Source: Planctomycetota bacterium
Lineage (GTDB): Bacteria > Planctomycetota > Phycisphaerae > Phycisphaerales > UBA1924
DNA: 64,000 nt
Reading direction: 5' to 3'
NCBI GenBank assembly: GCA_023432465.1
Contig: JAEYUO010000097.1
Span: 1 to 64,000, forward strand
This document shows positions 50,983 through 59,407 of the stretch, one piece after another (position 1 is the first letter of the stretch; every line of letters starts with the position of its first letter). The notes beneath the pieces were generated by a model. That model was not told the origin of the DNA. It was given only the letters and a program-made list of their open reading frames with translations, and ran no database searches. The position numbers and the translations under genes are program-made.

Positions 50983-51879
50983 ATGCAAGTTCGCCGCGGT
51001 CTCGCCACAGGCTTCACCTTGATCGAGCTGCTGGTCGCGATCGGCCTGATCGCGCTGCTCATCGGGCTGCTCCTGCCCGCCCTGGCTCGAACGCGCAACG
51101 CCGCCCGGGACACCGTGGAAATCGCGGCGGGTCAGCAGCTCATCACCGCCTACCTGCTCTACGCGGATGACCACCGCGGCACCGTGCTCCCGGGCTACGC
51201 GACCGACGCCATGGTCAGCCTGAATCCCCCGCCGGGCCAGGCAGTCCTTCGAGTCACCGACGAGTCGGGCGAGCCGCTGACGGGAGTCACCGCCCGGCGC
51301 TACCCCTGGAGGCTCGCTCCTTACCTGAACTTCAGAATGGAGGGGCTCTACAAGGACCCCGCGCTGCTGCGCCGGTATCGCGAACGCGACGACTTCCTCT
51401 ACGTCGCCAGCCTGTCTCCCTCATACGGCCTGAACAGCATGCTGGTCGGGGGGGATGCCGATCGGTTTGGCTTCAATGCGGCCGCGCTCAACGCGTACGG
51501 CTCGTTCTACCTGACGCGGACGGATCAGGCGATTCGGCCGGATCGACTGGCCGTGTTCGTGACGGCTCGCGGCGTCAACCCGGAAGGAGGGGAGTTGGTG
51601 CCGGGGTACTTCCGCGTCGATGCCCCGAATCGAACGGTGCGAACCTGGGCGGCGGAGTATGCCCCGGACCAGCCGCCGGGCACCACCGGGAATGTAGATT
51701 TTCGCCTCGGAGGGGGTCGCCGGGCGACGGGCGGGAGCGGCTCGGGCGTCTCAGGGAAAGCGGGCGTGGTCCACTTCGACGGACACGTGGGCATTCTTGG
51801 GTTTGGCGAGCTTGATGACATGACCCGTTGGGCGTATCGCGCGGGCTCGCGGGACTGGACGATCGGATCCGCGAGATAG
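50983..51879 (+). CDS. Type II secretion/type IV pilin-like protein
   Basis: A 298-residue prepilin-like protein. The class III signal reads GFTLIELLVAIGLIALLIGLLLPALARTRNAARDT, where cleavage after the Gly exposes Phe and the Glu at position 5 of the mature chain is present. The hydrophobic stalk is followed by a globular part and, near the end, VVHFDGHVGILGF, the DGHV-type motif common to planctomycete pseudopilins. GGGAG before the ATG at 50983 supports the start; an ATG at 50941 would extend the lead. Confidence 0.85.
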   Translation: MQVRRGLATGFTLIELLVAIGLIALLIGLLLPALARTRNAARDTVEIAAGQQLITAYLLYADDHRGTVLPGYATDAMVSLNPPPGQAVLRVTDESGEPLTGVTARRYPWRLAPYLNFRMEGLYKDPALLRRYRERDDFLYVASLSPSYGLNSMLVGGDADRFGFNAAALNAYGSFYLTRTDQAIRPDRLAVFVTARGVNPEGGELVPGYFRVDAPNRTVRTWAAEYAPDQPPGTTGNVDFRLGGGRRATGGSGSGVSGKAGVVHFDGHVGILGFGELDDMTRWAYRAGSRDWTIGSAR

Positions 51880-52083
51880 CTTGACGATCGGATTTTATCA
51901 GGTACTGTTCTTCATCGGGCCGCAGATTTTTGTAACGGCCGGGAACGGAATCCGAAGATTTGTGGTATAGATTACGTATCGGGTGAGTCCCCTGATGGAC
52001 GCATCTGCGCGTATGCGGGCCGTTCTGGCTCGCAGGCAAATCATGGCAACGCATTCGCCTCGCCAGACTTGGGAGTGGTAGCG

Positions 52084-53118
52084 ATGGTTCAAGTACACAG
52101 TCCGTCACGTCGGAGCGGTTTCACGTTGATCGAACTGCTCGTGGTGATCACGATCATCACGCTGCTCATCTCCATCCTGCTGCCGGCTCTGGGCCAGGCT
52201 CGCAAGACGGCGAAGATGTTGCTTGAGCAGGCAGCCGGCAGTCAGTTCATGACCGGGTACAACTCGTACTCCACGGACTACAAGGACGGTCTGATCATTC
52301 CGTACGTCCACTGGACCTGGGCCCACCCCAGCGCAGGCCCGATGCAGCACCGTCCGCATGACTTCACGAACAACCCCCGCGTTGATATCGAAGGCGATGT
52401 GGTCAAGGTCTGGCCCCTCCGCTTCATGTACTTCGCGGGCGGCTCTGCCGGCGCGCTCCCTCCGGAGGCGATGATCAACGACAAGGCCCTGCTCACCTCG
52501 ATCAAGGCCCGTGACCGCACGCCGACCAACGGTGCGAACGCCCAGACTGCGATCTATGACAACACCCAGAAGTACCAGTACGCGATGGGTTGGCACCCCT
52601 CGTTCGGCCTGAACTCCGTGTATGTCGGCGGCCACTACCGCCGCGGCGCGTTCCCCAACGGCAACGGCTTCCGCGCCGGCCACCCGGTGAACAACCACTT
52701 CTATGTCAGCACCGTTGAGCGCATCCGCAACCCGTCGAGCCTGATTATCTCGGCAACGGCCCGCTCCGTGGATGTGGCGTCAGTTTCCGGCGGCAGCTCG
52801 ATCGGCTACGGCGGCAACCCCGTTCCCTACAACCCGTCATCCAACGTGGTCCCCGGCTATTACGAGGTCCTGCCGCCCCGCACGGGCTTCCCGCTCACCG
52901 GCGGCAGCGCGAGCCCCTGGATCGCCAGCAACACGTTCCTCAAGAACTCGGCCCCGATCTCCTGGGGCTTCAACGACGCCCGACACTTCAACAAGGTCAT
53001 CACCACGCACGTTGACGGCCACGTTGAAATCCAGACGCTCACTCAGCTCCGCGACATGCGCAAGTGGAGCAATCGCGCCGATCGTCCGGATTGGAACTTC
53101 ACTCCCGGCAACAACTGA
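52084..53118 (+). CDS. Type II secretion/type IV pilin-like protein
   Basis: A second prepilin of 344 residues. GFTLIELLVVITIITLLISILLPALGQARKTAK gives the cleavage site, Glu5 and membrane stalk, followed by a globular region with many Tyr and Asn and TTHVDGHVEIQTLTQLRDMRKWSNR at the end, matching the first pilin's DGHV/MxxW pattern. The two are paralogues in tandem, 204 bases apart. GGAGTGG before the ATG at 52084 supports the start. A strong terminator follows, so it forms the end of a unit. Pilus motor genes are not in the window. Confidence 0.87.
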   Translation: MVQVHSPSRRSGFTLIELLVVITIITLLISILLPALGQARKTAKMLLEQAAGSQFMTGYNSYSTDYKDGLIIPYVHWTWAHPSAGPMQHRPHDFTNNPRVDIEGDVVKVWPLRFMYFAGGSAGALPPEAMINDKALLTSIKARDRTPTNGANAQTAIYDNTQKYQYAMGWHPSFGLNSVYVGGHYRRGAFPNGNGFRAGHPVNNHFYVSTVERIRNPSSLIISATARSVDVASVSGGSSIGYGGNPVPYNPSSNVVPGYYEVLPPRTGFPLTGGSASPWIASNTFLKNSAPISWGFNDARHFNKVITTHVDGHVEIQTLTQLRDMRKWSNRADRPDWNFTPGNN

Positions 53119-53140
53119 TTTCATCCTCTGATTCCATCAG

Positions 53141-53176
53141 CGGCCGCCGACTCTCGTCGGCGGTCGTTGCCTTTTT
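53141..53176 (+). terminator. Intrinsic terminator after the second prepilin
   Basis: CGGCCGCCGAC (53141-53151) pairs with GTCGGCGGTCG (53156-53166), 11 bp with one G-T pair, loop TCTC. A run of five T follows at 53172-53176. Rightward, 22 bases after the stop codon. Confidence 0.85.
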
Positions 53177-53242
53177 GGCGGCATCGCCCAACAATCCGTC
53201 GTGTTCGAACGGTCCCACGTGGCGTGACGAATCGGAGTGAGC

Positions 53243-53641
53243 ATGGCTTTCGACGATGTGAAGCACGCGGTGGTCGATTGGTTCAAAGACCGCAAGTACG
53301 CAGAGGGCAAGGCGCCCCTGATCGTCATCTCGGTCATTCTGGTGGCCTGTCTGATCTGGATCAGCAGCTTCTTCGTAGGCGGCGAGTCCTACCCCATGCC
53401 GACCCAGCCCGACTCTCCCCGCGACCGGGAGATCCGTCGGCTGACGGATGAAATCCGGACCGATGAGCGGTTCATTCATGTCGCCGCCGGACCGTCCGAA
53501 GAGAGCGAAACCATCATCACCTTCACAGGCTCGGTGTATACCCGCGCGGACAAAGCCGCCCTCCTCGCGCGGATCAAGACGCTCACCTCGGCAGAGTTCA
53601 CGATCGTCGACGGCGAGATCCACGTTCTCAATGAGCCATGA
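53243..53641 (+). CDS. Small membrane protein, unknown
   Basis: A 132-residue protein. After a charged start (AFDDVKHAVVDWFKDRKYAEGK) a membrane span lies at residues 27-45 (LIVISVILVACLIWISSFFVG). The outside part of about 80 residues has a regular alternation of helix and strand (REIRRLTDEIRTDERFIHVAAG; ETIITFTGSVYTRADKAALLARI). No family recognised. A GTG at 53237 is an alternative start; the ATG at 53243 is kept because GGAG lies five bases upstream. Confidence 0.65.
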   Translation: MAFDDVKHAVVDWFKDRKYAEGKAPLIVISVILVACLIWISSFFVGGESYPMPTQPDSPRDREIRRLTDEIRTDERFIHVAAGPSEESETIITFTGSVYTRADKAALLARIKTLTSAEFTIVDGEIHVLNEP

Positions 53642-53799
53642 CCCGGTGATCTGGGCGGGCCGGATCGACCGATCCGCTTGCAGCGCATGTTGCGGGGCGC
53701 ACGGGGCGTGCGGGTCGTTCGCTCCCGATGCCCGGTCCGGCCTCGGTGACGAACCCCGATTCTTCGAAGACATTCCTACACCCACTCCTCTTCATCACC

Positions 53800-55122
53800 A
53801 TGGCTGCTCAAGCACCTGACTTTCTGAACGAGCTCCGCTGGCGCGGCCTGCTGCAGCAGTGCACCGATGAGGCCGCGCTCGGCGCCCACCTCATCTCGGC
53901 CGATGTTTCCCGCGGCGGCCGCCGGGCGTATGTCGGCTTCGACCCCACCGCCGACTCGCTGACCATCGGCAACCTCGTCGGGATTATCCAACTCGCCCGC
54001 TTCCAGCGTGCCGGCCACACGCCCGTGGTCATCATGGGCGGCGGGACCGGCTTCATCGGCGACCCCTCCGGCAAAAGTGCCGAGCGCACGCTCCTCACCG
54101 CCGAGACCATCGCCCACAACGTCCATTGCATCCGCCGAATCTTCGATCGACTCATCGACTTCGATGCCGGCAGGCAGAACCGCGGCCAGTTGTTCGACAA
54201 CTTCGACTGGCTCGGCAAGCTCAGCTACATCGAAATCCTCCGCGACGTGGGCAAGCACTTCTCGGTCAACATGATGATCCAGAAGGAGTCGGTGAAAGAG
54301 CGGCTTAACAACCGCGACCAGGGGATCAGCTACACCGAGTTCAGCTACATGATCCTGCAGGCCTACGACTACCTGCACCTGTTTGAGAAGCACGGCGTCA
54401 CCCTGCAGATGGGCGGGAGCGACCAGTTCGGCAACATCGTCTGCGGGATGGATCTGATCCGCCGCGGCCGCACCGAAAGCGACGCACATCAGGCCTTCGG
54501 CCTCACCTGGCCCCTCGTCACCAAGGCCGATGGCGGCAAGTTCGGCAAGTCCGAGTCCGGCGCGGTCTGGCTCACCGCCGAACGCACCTCGCCCTACGCG
54601 TTCTACCAGTTCTGGCTGAACGCGGCGGATGCGGATGTGATCCGGTTCCTCAAGATCTTCACCTTCCTCTCGCAGGAAGAGATCGCCGCGCTCGAGGCAT
54701 CGCAATCGACCGACCCCGGCAAGCGAGAAGCGCAGCGTGCGCTCGCTCGCCACATGACCGAGCTGCTGCACGGCGCGACCGAGCGCGACCACGCCGAAGC
54801 CGCCGCGAAGGCGCTCTTCACCGGCGATATCGCCCACCTCCCCCTGGCGACGCTCGAGGAGGCTCTGGCCTCTGCCCCCGCTACCGACCACGCAAAGTCG
54901 GAACTGGAGGGCACGGGCATCGCGCTCGTCGATCTGCTCGCGAAGACCACGCTCGCCAAGAGCAAGGGCGAGGCCCGCACGCTGCTCTCGCAGAACTCCA
55001 TCAGCGTGAACGGACACAAGGCCGCGGCCGATGCGAGGCTGACATCGGCAACACTGCTTCACGGCAAGGTCATCGCCATCCGCCGCGGCAACAAGGCCTG
55101 GCATATCACACGATGGGCGTGA
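53800..55122 (+). CDS. tyrS: Tyrosyl-tRNA synthetase
   Basis: A class I synthetase of 440 residues that charges tRNA-Tyr. The nucleotide-binding signature is DPTADSLTIGNL (residues 48-59): the usual HIGH is replaced by TIGN, with both His missing. KFGKS at 247-251 is the KMSKS motif, and GGSDQFGNI (205-213) lies in the tyrosine pocket. An S4 RNA-binding domain forms the C-terminal 60 residues (LAKSKGEARTLLSQNSISVNGHKA). The start MAAQAPDFLNELRWRG fits the family. It converges with the next gene. Confidence 0.93.
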   Translation: MAAQAPDFLNELRWRGLLQQCTDEAALGAHLISADVSRGGRRAYVGFDPTADSLTIGNLVGIIQLARFQRAGHTPVVIMGGGTGFIGDPSGKSAERTLLTAETIAHNVHCIRRIFDRLIDFDAGRQNRGQLFDNFDWLGKLSYIEILRDVGKHFSVNMMIQKESVKERLNNRDQGISYTEFSYMILQAYDYLHLFEKHGVTLQMGGSDQFGNIVCGMDLIRRGRTESDAHQAFGLTWPLVTKADGGKFGKSESGAVWLTAERTSPYAFYQFWLNAADADVIRFLKIFTFLSQEEIAALEASQSTDPGKREAQRALARHMTELLHGATERDHAEAAAKALFTGDIAHLPLATLEEALASAPATDHAKSELEGTGIALVDLLAKTTLAKSKGEARTLLSQNSISVNGHKAAADARLTSATLLHGKVIAIRRGNKAWHITRWA

Positions 55123-55153
55123 AGATCGCCCGCGGCACGGATTGCTCAACCAG

Positions 55154-56392
55154 TTATCGCCCGCCCACCATGCGCAAAATGGTCTGGGATGATTCCGCTT
55201 CGCCGGTTCGTGCGCTCAGGAGAGCCGCACCCGCCGAAGCGAGCACGGCCGCATAGTCCGTTGGCGAGGGAGCGGGCGTGCGGTGGTCCAGTAGGCGAGT
55301 GAGTTGATCGGCAAAAGCATCAACCAAAGCCTCATCAGGGCGATCTTCCTGCGCTCGCTTGCGGCGACCCGGCCGCGAGGCATCGACGGATGCGCCTTCG
55401 GCGCTGAGCCATGTGAACCCGCCTGTGCCGGTTCCGATTCCTTGCGGCGCATCGTCGGTCACATGCAGTCTGCCGCCGTCGCCGATCAGCGTGATCGATC
55501 GGCTCCACCGCGATGCCCGGTCCGAAAGCGCGAGCGTTGCCGCCCGGCCATCGGCGAACCGCAGATTCGCGGTCAGATCGCCGCTCAGACCTCGGAGCGT
55601 CTCTCCCGCCGCCTGATGCAGACCGCGGCCGCGAACCGGCCAGACATACGAAGCGTCGATCTGCTCAGGGGTCCCGAGCAATGACACCACACAATCCATC
55701 GCGTCAAACAGACGAGAGCCCAGCGAACCCTGCCCCGGTCCGCACCATCCCTCGACCACGACGGTCCGCACATGTCCGAACTGATCAAGCACATCAGAGG
55801 CATCGCGCATCGCGCGCGACAGCCGGAACAGCGGGGTCGCGCGGGCCCAGCCGCCCCCCGCATCAATCGTGTGGCGAGGCAAGGACTCGGAGTCCGCATC
55901 CTCGCTCCGCGTGGGTGCTCCCGAGCCGAGCGAGCCCCCTCCGGCGGACGGCGCAGCAATCACCTCCGTCGCGGCTGAGTGCGACACAACCCCCGCCGCG
56001 AGCGATTCGATCTGGATGTTCAACTGCAGTGCGGAGCACGGCATCGGTTCGAGCGTTGCGACTCGAACTCCGCGAGCGCGACACGCCGCAAGCGCTCCCG
56101 CATCCTCTCGGTCCAAGCCTCCCTGTTGCTGGCCGCCGGCAAAGTCGCCCGGCGCTGCGATGAGAACCACATCTGTCTGTGCGGCGGTGAGCACGCCTCG
56201 GAGATCATCGAAGAGTGGAATGGCATCCCGATCGCCACTGAGCGCGGCGATCAACTCCGGCCCCCGGCCCGGTTCCGGGCTCCCCGCACCCACGATCGTC
56301 ACTTCGGCGCGATCCGCAGCGGCACGCAGCCAACCCGCTTGCGCCGGATCGGCCCAGACAATCGCGGTTCGATGGGATCGTGCGGCGGACAC
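55154..56392 (-). CDS. Gfo/Idh/MocA-like oxidoreductase, divergent
   Basis: A 412-residue protein with the overall pattern of Gfo/Idh/MocA enzymes: an N-terminal Rossmann-like half (IPLFDDLRGVLTAAQTDVVLIAAP near 55-85, GVRVATLEPMPCS near 110-122) and a C-terminal alpha/beta part (RSITLIGDGGRLHVTDD; LVDAFADQLTRLL). The glycine-rich NAD motif at the start is missing (AIVWADPAQAGWLRA), and the EKP loop reads EPM, so catalytic activity is doubtful. TACACT seven bases before the GTG start suggests a leaderless mRNA. Confidence 0.65.
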   Translation of the reverse strand: MSAARSHRTAIVWADPAQAGWLRAAADRAEVTIVGAGSPEPGRGPELIAALSGDRDAIPLFDDLRGVLTAAQTDVVLIAAPGDFAGGQQQGGLDREDAGALAACRARGVRVATLEPMPCSALQLNIQIESLAAGVVSHSAATEVIAAPSAGGGSLGSGAPTRSEDADSESLPRHTIDAGGGWARATPLFRLSRAMRDASDVLDQFGHVRTVVVEGWCGPGQGSLGSRLFDAMDCVVSLLGTPEQIDASYVWPVRGRGLHQAAGETLRGLSGDLTANLRFADGRAATLALSDRASRWSRSITLIGDGGRLHVTDDAPQGIGTGTGGFTWLSAEGASVDASRPGRRKRAQEDRPDEALVDAFADQLTRLLDHRTPAPSPTDYAAVLASAGAALLSARTGEAESSQTILRMVGGR

Positions 56393-56399
56393 GAATGAA

Positions 56400-56405
56400 A
56401 GTGTA
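56400..56405 (-). promoter_or_regulatory. -10 hexamer TACACT, leaderless-type promoter
   Basis: TACACT on the minus strand, seven bases before the GTG at 56392, with no ribosome binding site between them. Confidence 0.5.
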
Positions 56406-56492
56406 CACGCCGAGGGGGTTTCCGGTGTGGGAGGTTCGGCGACGGCTCAGGCCGGTCGCGGTCGCGAGAGTCGATGCCCGCGTCAGCTCCCC

Positions 56493-56527
56493 AAAAGCAA
56501 CACGGCCCGGAGCGAGTCCGGGCCGTG
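56493..56527 (-). terminator. Intrinsic terminator of rpmA
   Basis: CACGGCCCGGA (56501-56511), loop GCGAG and TCCGGGCCGTG (56517-56527) form a perfect 11-bp stem 28 bases after the rpmA stop. On the minus strand TTGCTTTT follows. Confidence 0.85.
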
Positions 56528-56555
56528 ACGGGAGTCTGACTTCGACTGACCGGGG

Positions 56556-56846
56556 TCAGTTGTTCTTGGCAGCGGTCTTCAGCCAAGTCGGCCGCGGCTC
56601 GTTCGCGTCGGTCGGCTCGATGCTGATCTTGCGGCCCTGGAATACCACCTTGCCGTTGATCAACGAGTACAGGGTGTCGTCGCGGCCGCGCTCGACCATG
56701 AAGCCCGGCTCGAACAACGTGCCGCGCTGGCGGACGATGATCGAACCCGGCTGGGCGAGCTCGCCGCCGTACAGCTTGATGCCCAAGTACTTGGGGTTGG
56801 AGTCGCGACCGTTGCGGGTCGAGCCCTGTCCCTTTTTGTGTGCCAT
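56556..56846 (-). CDS. rpmA: 50S ribosomal protein bL27
   Basis: A 96-residue ribosomal protein. The N-terminus MAHKKGQGSTRNGRDSNPK is diagnostic, followed by YGGELAQPGSIIVRQRGT and FEPG. The flexible tail reaches toward the peptidyl-transferase centre. A short C-terminal extension (TDANEPRPTWLKTAAKNN) exceeds the E. coli length. rplU (bL21), its usual partner, is not adjacent. A well-formed terminator follows. Confidence 0.96.
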   Translation of the reverse strand: MAHKKGQGSTRNGRDSNPKYLGIKLYGGELAQPGSIIVRQRGTLFEPGFMVERGRDDTLYSLINGKVVFQGRKISIEPTDANEPRPTWLKTAAKNN

Positions 56847-56947
56847 GACGAATGCCCTCAATACCCGCCGCGATCGTCGCGATGGGCCTGAACCTTAGGC
56901 CCACGCCCTTTGACCTTCCAGTACGAACAATGCCCTATCGACGCATT

Positions 56948-57607
56948 TCAGCGCATGATCCAAGACTGTTCCCGAACCGGGATCGACTCAAAGCGGGTGC
57001 CGACCAGATCTCCGGGGGAGTCGAAGTCGAGCCGCAGGGTCTTGCGGAGAACGAACCGAACGTCGGAGTTGGGGGGTTCGACCGTCGCCGTCTCGCCGGA
57101 GAAGCCGGCGGCGTAGACCGTCAGGCGCTCGGGATTGGTGTCAGTGACCGGCCAGATCACCACGCCGTCTTTCCCGTTCTCGCGACCCTGAAGCAGGGTT
57201 CCGATGATCGAAATCTGGTCTTCCGCAAAGCTGTTCTGGAGGGATGCCAGGACGCGTTCCGTGACACTCTGCGGGACATCCCGGCCCGAACGCAGGATCT
57301 CCCCTTCCCCGTTGGCGAGCTCAAACGCAGGGGCGAAGAGCAGGTCCTCGCCGCTGTTGTTCACGACCGAATAGTCCATGTACAGGTACATGCGCGGCCC
57401 GACGCCCGGCACATCCATGCTCGTCAGCCGGAGCGTGCCGGGGATGATTTCCAGTTGCCAGCGGCGGGGGACAGGGTCCGGCTCCGGAGCCAGGCCCATA
57501 ACCGCGGCGACGGACCCCGCGGCAAACACGGCCGCGGCGAGACGGGACAACCGGCTCGTGGTCGAGCGGCGGGGTGTACGATGAGCCTCTGGGGCGGTGG
57601 GGGGCAT
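56948..57607 (-). CDS. Exported hypothetical protein
   Basis: A 219-residue protein with a signal-like segment at residues 20-42 (LSRLAAAVFAAGSVAAVMGLA). The remainder is beta-rich (WQLEIIPGTLRLTSMDVPGVGPRMYLYMDYSVVNNSGEDLLFAPAFELANG), resembling planctomycete secreted proteins of unknown role. Its start at 57607 follows AGGAG by eight bases. TACACT about 45 bases upstream would give an ordinary leader. No domain of known function is recognised. Confidence 0.7.
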   Translation of the reverse strand: MPPTAPEAHRTPRRSTTSRLSRLAAAVFAAGSVAAVMGLAPEPDPVPRRWQLEIIPGTLRLTSMDVPGVGPRMYLYMDYSVVNNSGEDLLFAPAFELANGEGEILRSGRDVPQSVTERVLASLQNSFAEDQISIIGTLLQGRENGKDGVVIWPVTDTNPERLTVYAAGFSGETATVEPPNSDVRFVLRKTLRLDFDSPGDLVGTRFESIPVREQSWIMR

Positions 57608-57698
57608 GAAACGGTCTCCTGATCGCGGCTCGGATCGATGTCCGAAGGTTGGGAGTGTACAGAGCGAGTACGCGGCGGGAAAGCCGGGGTTCCTTCGG

Positions 57699-58766
57699 AT
57701 GACCACCTTCGTCGGCGACATCGAGTCTGGATCCGCCGGTCGCAGGCCCACGCCGCCCCAGCCCGTGGCGGTCTTCATTCCGCCGGAGCTTCGGCTCGCG
57801 GCGTGTGCCCGGCTCGTGGCGGACCACGCCCCAGAGCCCCAGCTTGCCGCCCGGAGGTTTGTGGAGACCGCCGCCGAACTGGGGATTGACCTGTCCCTGA
57901 TGTGGGGAACCTTGGACCCAACCCGGACGGAAGTCCGGCAGGTCGTGCTGGCCGTGGTCGGGGCGGGGCGGACGGCCATGCTGTTCCTCTCCGGCGACAC
58001 TCGTCGGAAGGGGGTGCACTTCGGGGGATCCGGGGAACAGGCCAACCTGGAACGGGTGGCGGTCATTGAGGCGGCGTGCAAGGCACTCTCGGCGCCTATT
58101 CCGGGGAAGACCTCGCTGGGTATCCGGCTTGCCCAAGCTCTGCTCGAGCCCCACGAGACCTCCGTGCTGATCGCGCTGCGGAGAGCCGGCTTCCGCCAAC
58201 TCGGCGACCTCGCGTACATGCGTCGGGAGCCGGCGCCGATGCCCAGCCCAAGCCGCGGCGGCCAGTTGCCGGCGGGCATGCGGATGGTATCGATCGCTGA
58301 TCTGACCATGTCCGGTGTCAGCACGGCGGAGATCGACCGGTTGCTGCTGGTCACGCTGGAAGCGTCGTATGTCAACACCAAGGACTGCCCCGAGCTGTGC
58401 GGATTGCGAGATGCACGCGATGTGCTTGAGTCTCACAAGGCGGTCGGACGGTTTGACCCCGCTCTGTGGTGGGTGATGTTCGATGGCGACCAGCCCGTGG
58501 GGTGTGCGCTCTTCTCGGTATCGCCGGAGCACGACTCCCTCGAACTGGTATACATCGGCCTCGCCGAAGCAGCGCGGGGCCGGGGGATCGGCTCGGCGTT
58601 TCTCGATGCCTCTCTCCGAGCGGTCGGCGACCGCGTGATGATGTCGGGCGGCGTGACGTGCGCGGTGGACACGCGCAACACCGCGGCGCTGCGGCTGTAT
58701 CAGCATGCGCGGTTCCGGCGGTTCAGCGTGCGGATCCCCATGATCCGGCCGCTGGCGACGAGTTGA
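57699..58766 (+). CDS. GNAT-family acetyltransferase with N-terminal extension
   Basis: A 355-residue protein. The C-terminal 160 residues (from about 195) are a GNAT domain: PVGCALFSVSPEHDSLELVYIGLAEAARGRGIGSAFLDASL gives the acetyl-CoA loop RGRGIG, then DTRNTAALRLYQHARFRRF. The first 180 residues repeat a weaker pattern (VVGAGRTAMLFLSG..., LERVAVIEAACKAL, ALRRAGFRQLGDLAYMRRE), suggesting a degenerate first GNAT unit. The acceptor is unknown. The start MTTFVGD is preferred over a longer frame that overlaps the divergent gene. Confidence 0.83.
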   Translation: MTTFVGDIESGSAGRRPTPPQPVAVFIPPELRLAACARLVADHAPEPQLAARRFVETAAELGIDLSLMWGTLDPTRTEVRQVVLAVVGAGRTAMLFLSGDTRRKGVHFGGSGEQANLERVAVIEAACKALSAPIPGKTSLGIRLAQALLEPHETSVLIALRRAGFRQLGDLAYMRREPAPMPSPSRGGQLPAGMRMVSIADLTMSGVSTAEIDRLLLVTLEASYVNTKDCPELCGLRDARDVLESHKAVGRFDPALWWVMFDGDQPVGCALFSVSPEHDSLELVYIGLAEAARGRGIGSAFLDASLRAVGDRVMMSGGVTCAVDTRNTAALRLYQHARFRRFSVRIPMIRPLATS

Positions 58767-59407
58767 GTCGTTTGACCCGTGAATCACAGTGCCGCAGCGC
58801 GTTTTCCACATCGTTCTCCACGCGGACCGCGGTCGCTGCATCAAGACGTGGACAAACTTTTTTCCGCGGCGCAAGTACCGGCTTTTGCAGTGCTCCGTGC
58901 GACCGAGCGCGTCTGGCGACGATGTCCGCGCTTGAGGCCGACCGCGTCGCTCGATATTCTGTGCCCGGCGGCCAGGGATTCGGCCGCACGTTCCACGTCA
59001 CGATGATGACCTGATCAGCAACAAGCCCGCGCAGCCGCACCGGCGATGCTGCAACGGCCCTTGGTTGATGCCGCGACGTTGTCGCGGCAAGGGGTCTCTG
59101 CTCGCCCTGCTCTCCGCGGATGTGTTTGCGGAGGGACGGTCGTTCATCGTGGTGTGCCCGCCGTGGGAAGGACTCCGAGTCACAGATCGGCCACGAAGCC
59201 GTGGCGCCTCAACTCTCGCCGTGCGTTTTGCACGTCGCGGCGGAGCTACAAACCCGAAGGGTGTGACCTGTGGAGACACGTCACGCTTCGCTCGCGATGC
59301 CGGACCGGAGAGACCAAGAGCACAGGGAAGGAAGGCGATGCGACGACTCTGTTGAGGCTCGACGTTCAGAAACCGATGACTGGTCCGGCGCGCCCGGCGC
59401 AAGCGTC
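58767..59407. other. Candidate origin / dnaA regulatory region
   Basis: 641 bases between the GNAT gene and dnaA with no supported gene. Near its left end lie DnaA-box-like 9-mers: TTTTCCACA (58802-58810), TTCTCCACG (58814-58822) and CGTGGACAA (58847-58855, reverse of TTGTCCACG), then an A/T run AAACTTTTTT (58854-58863). Spacing of the first two is 12 bases. They differ from the TTATCCACA consensus, so this could be an origin or only the dnaA autoregulatory region. Part of the rest may encode an N-terminal extension of DnaA. Confidence 0.4.
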
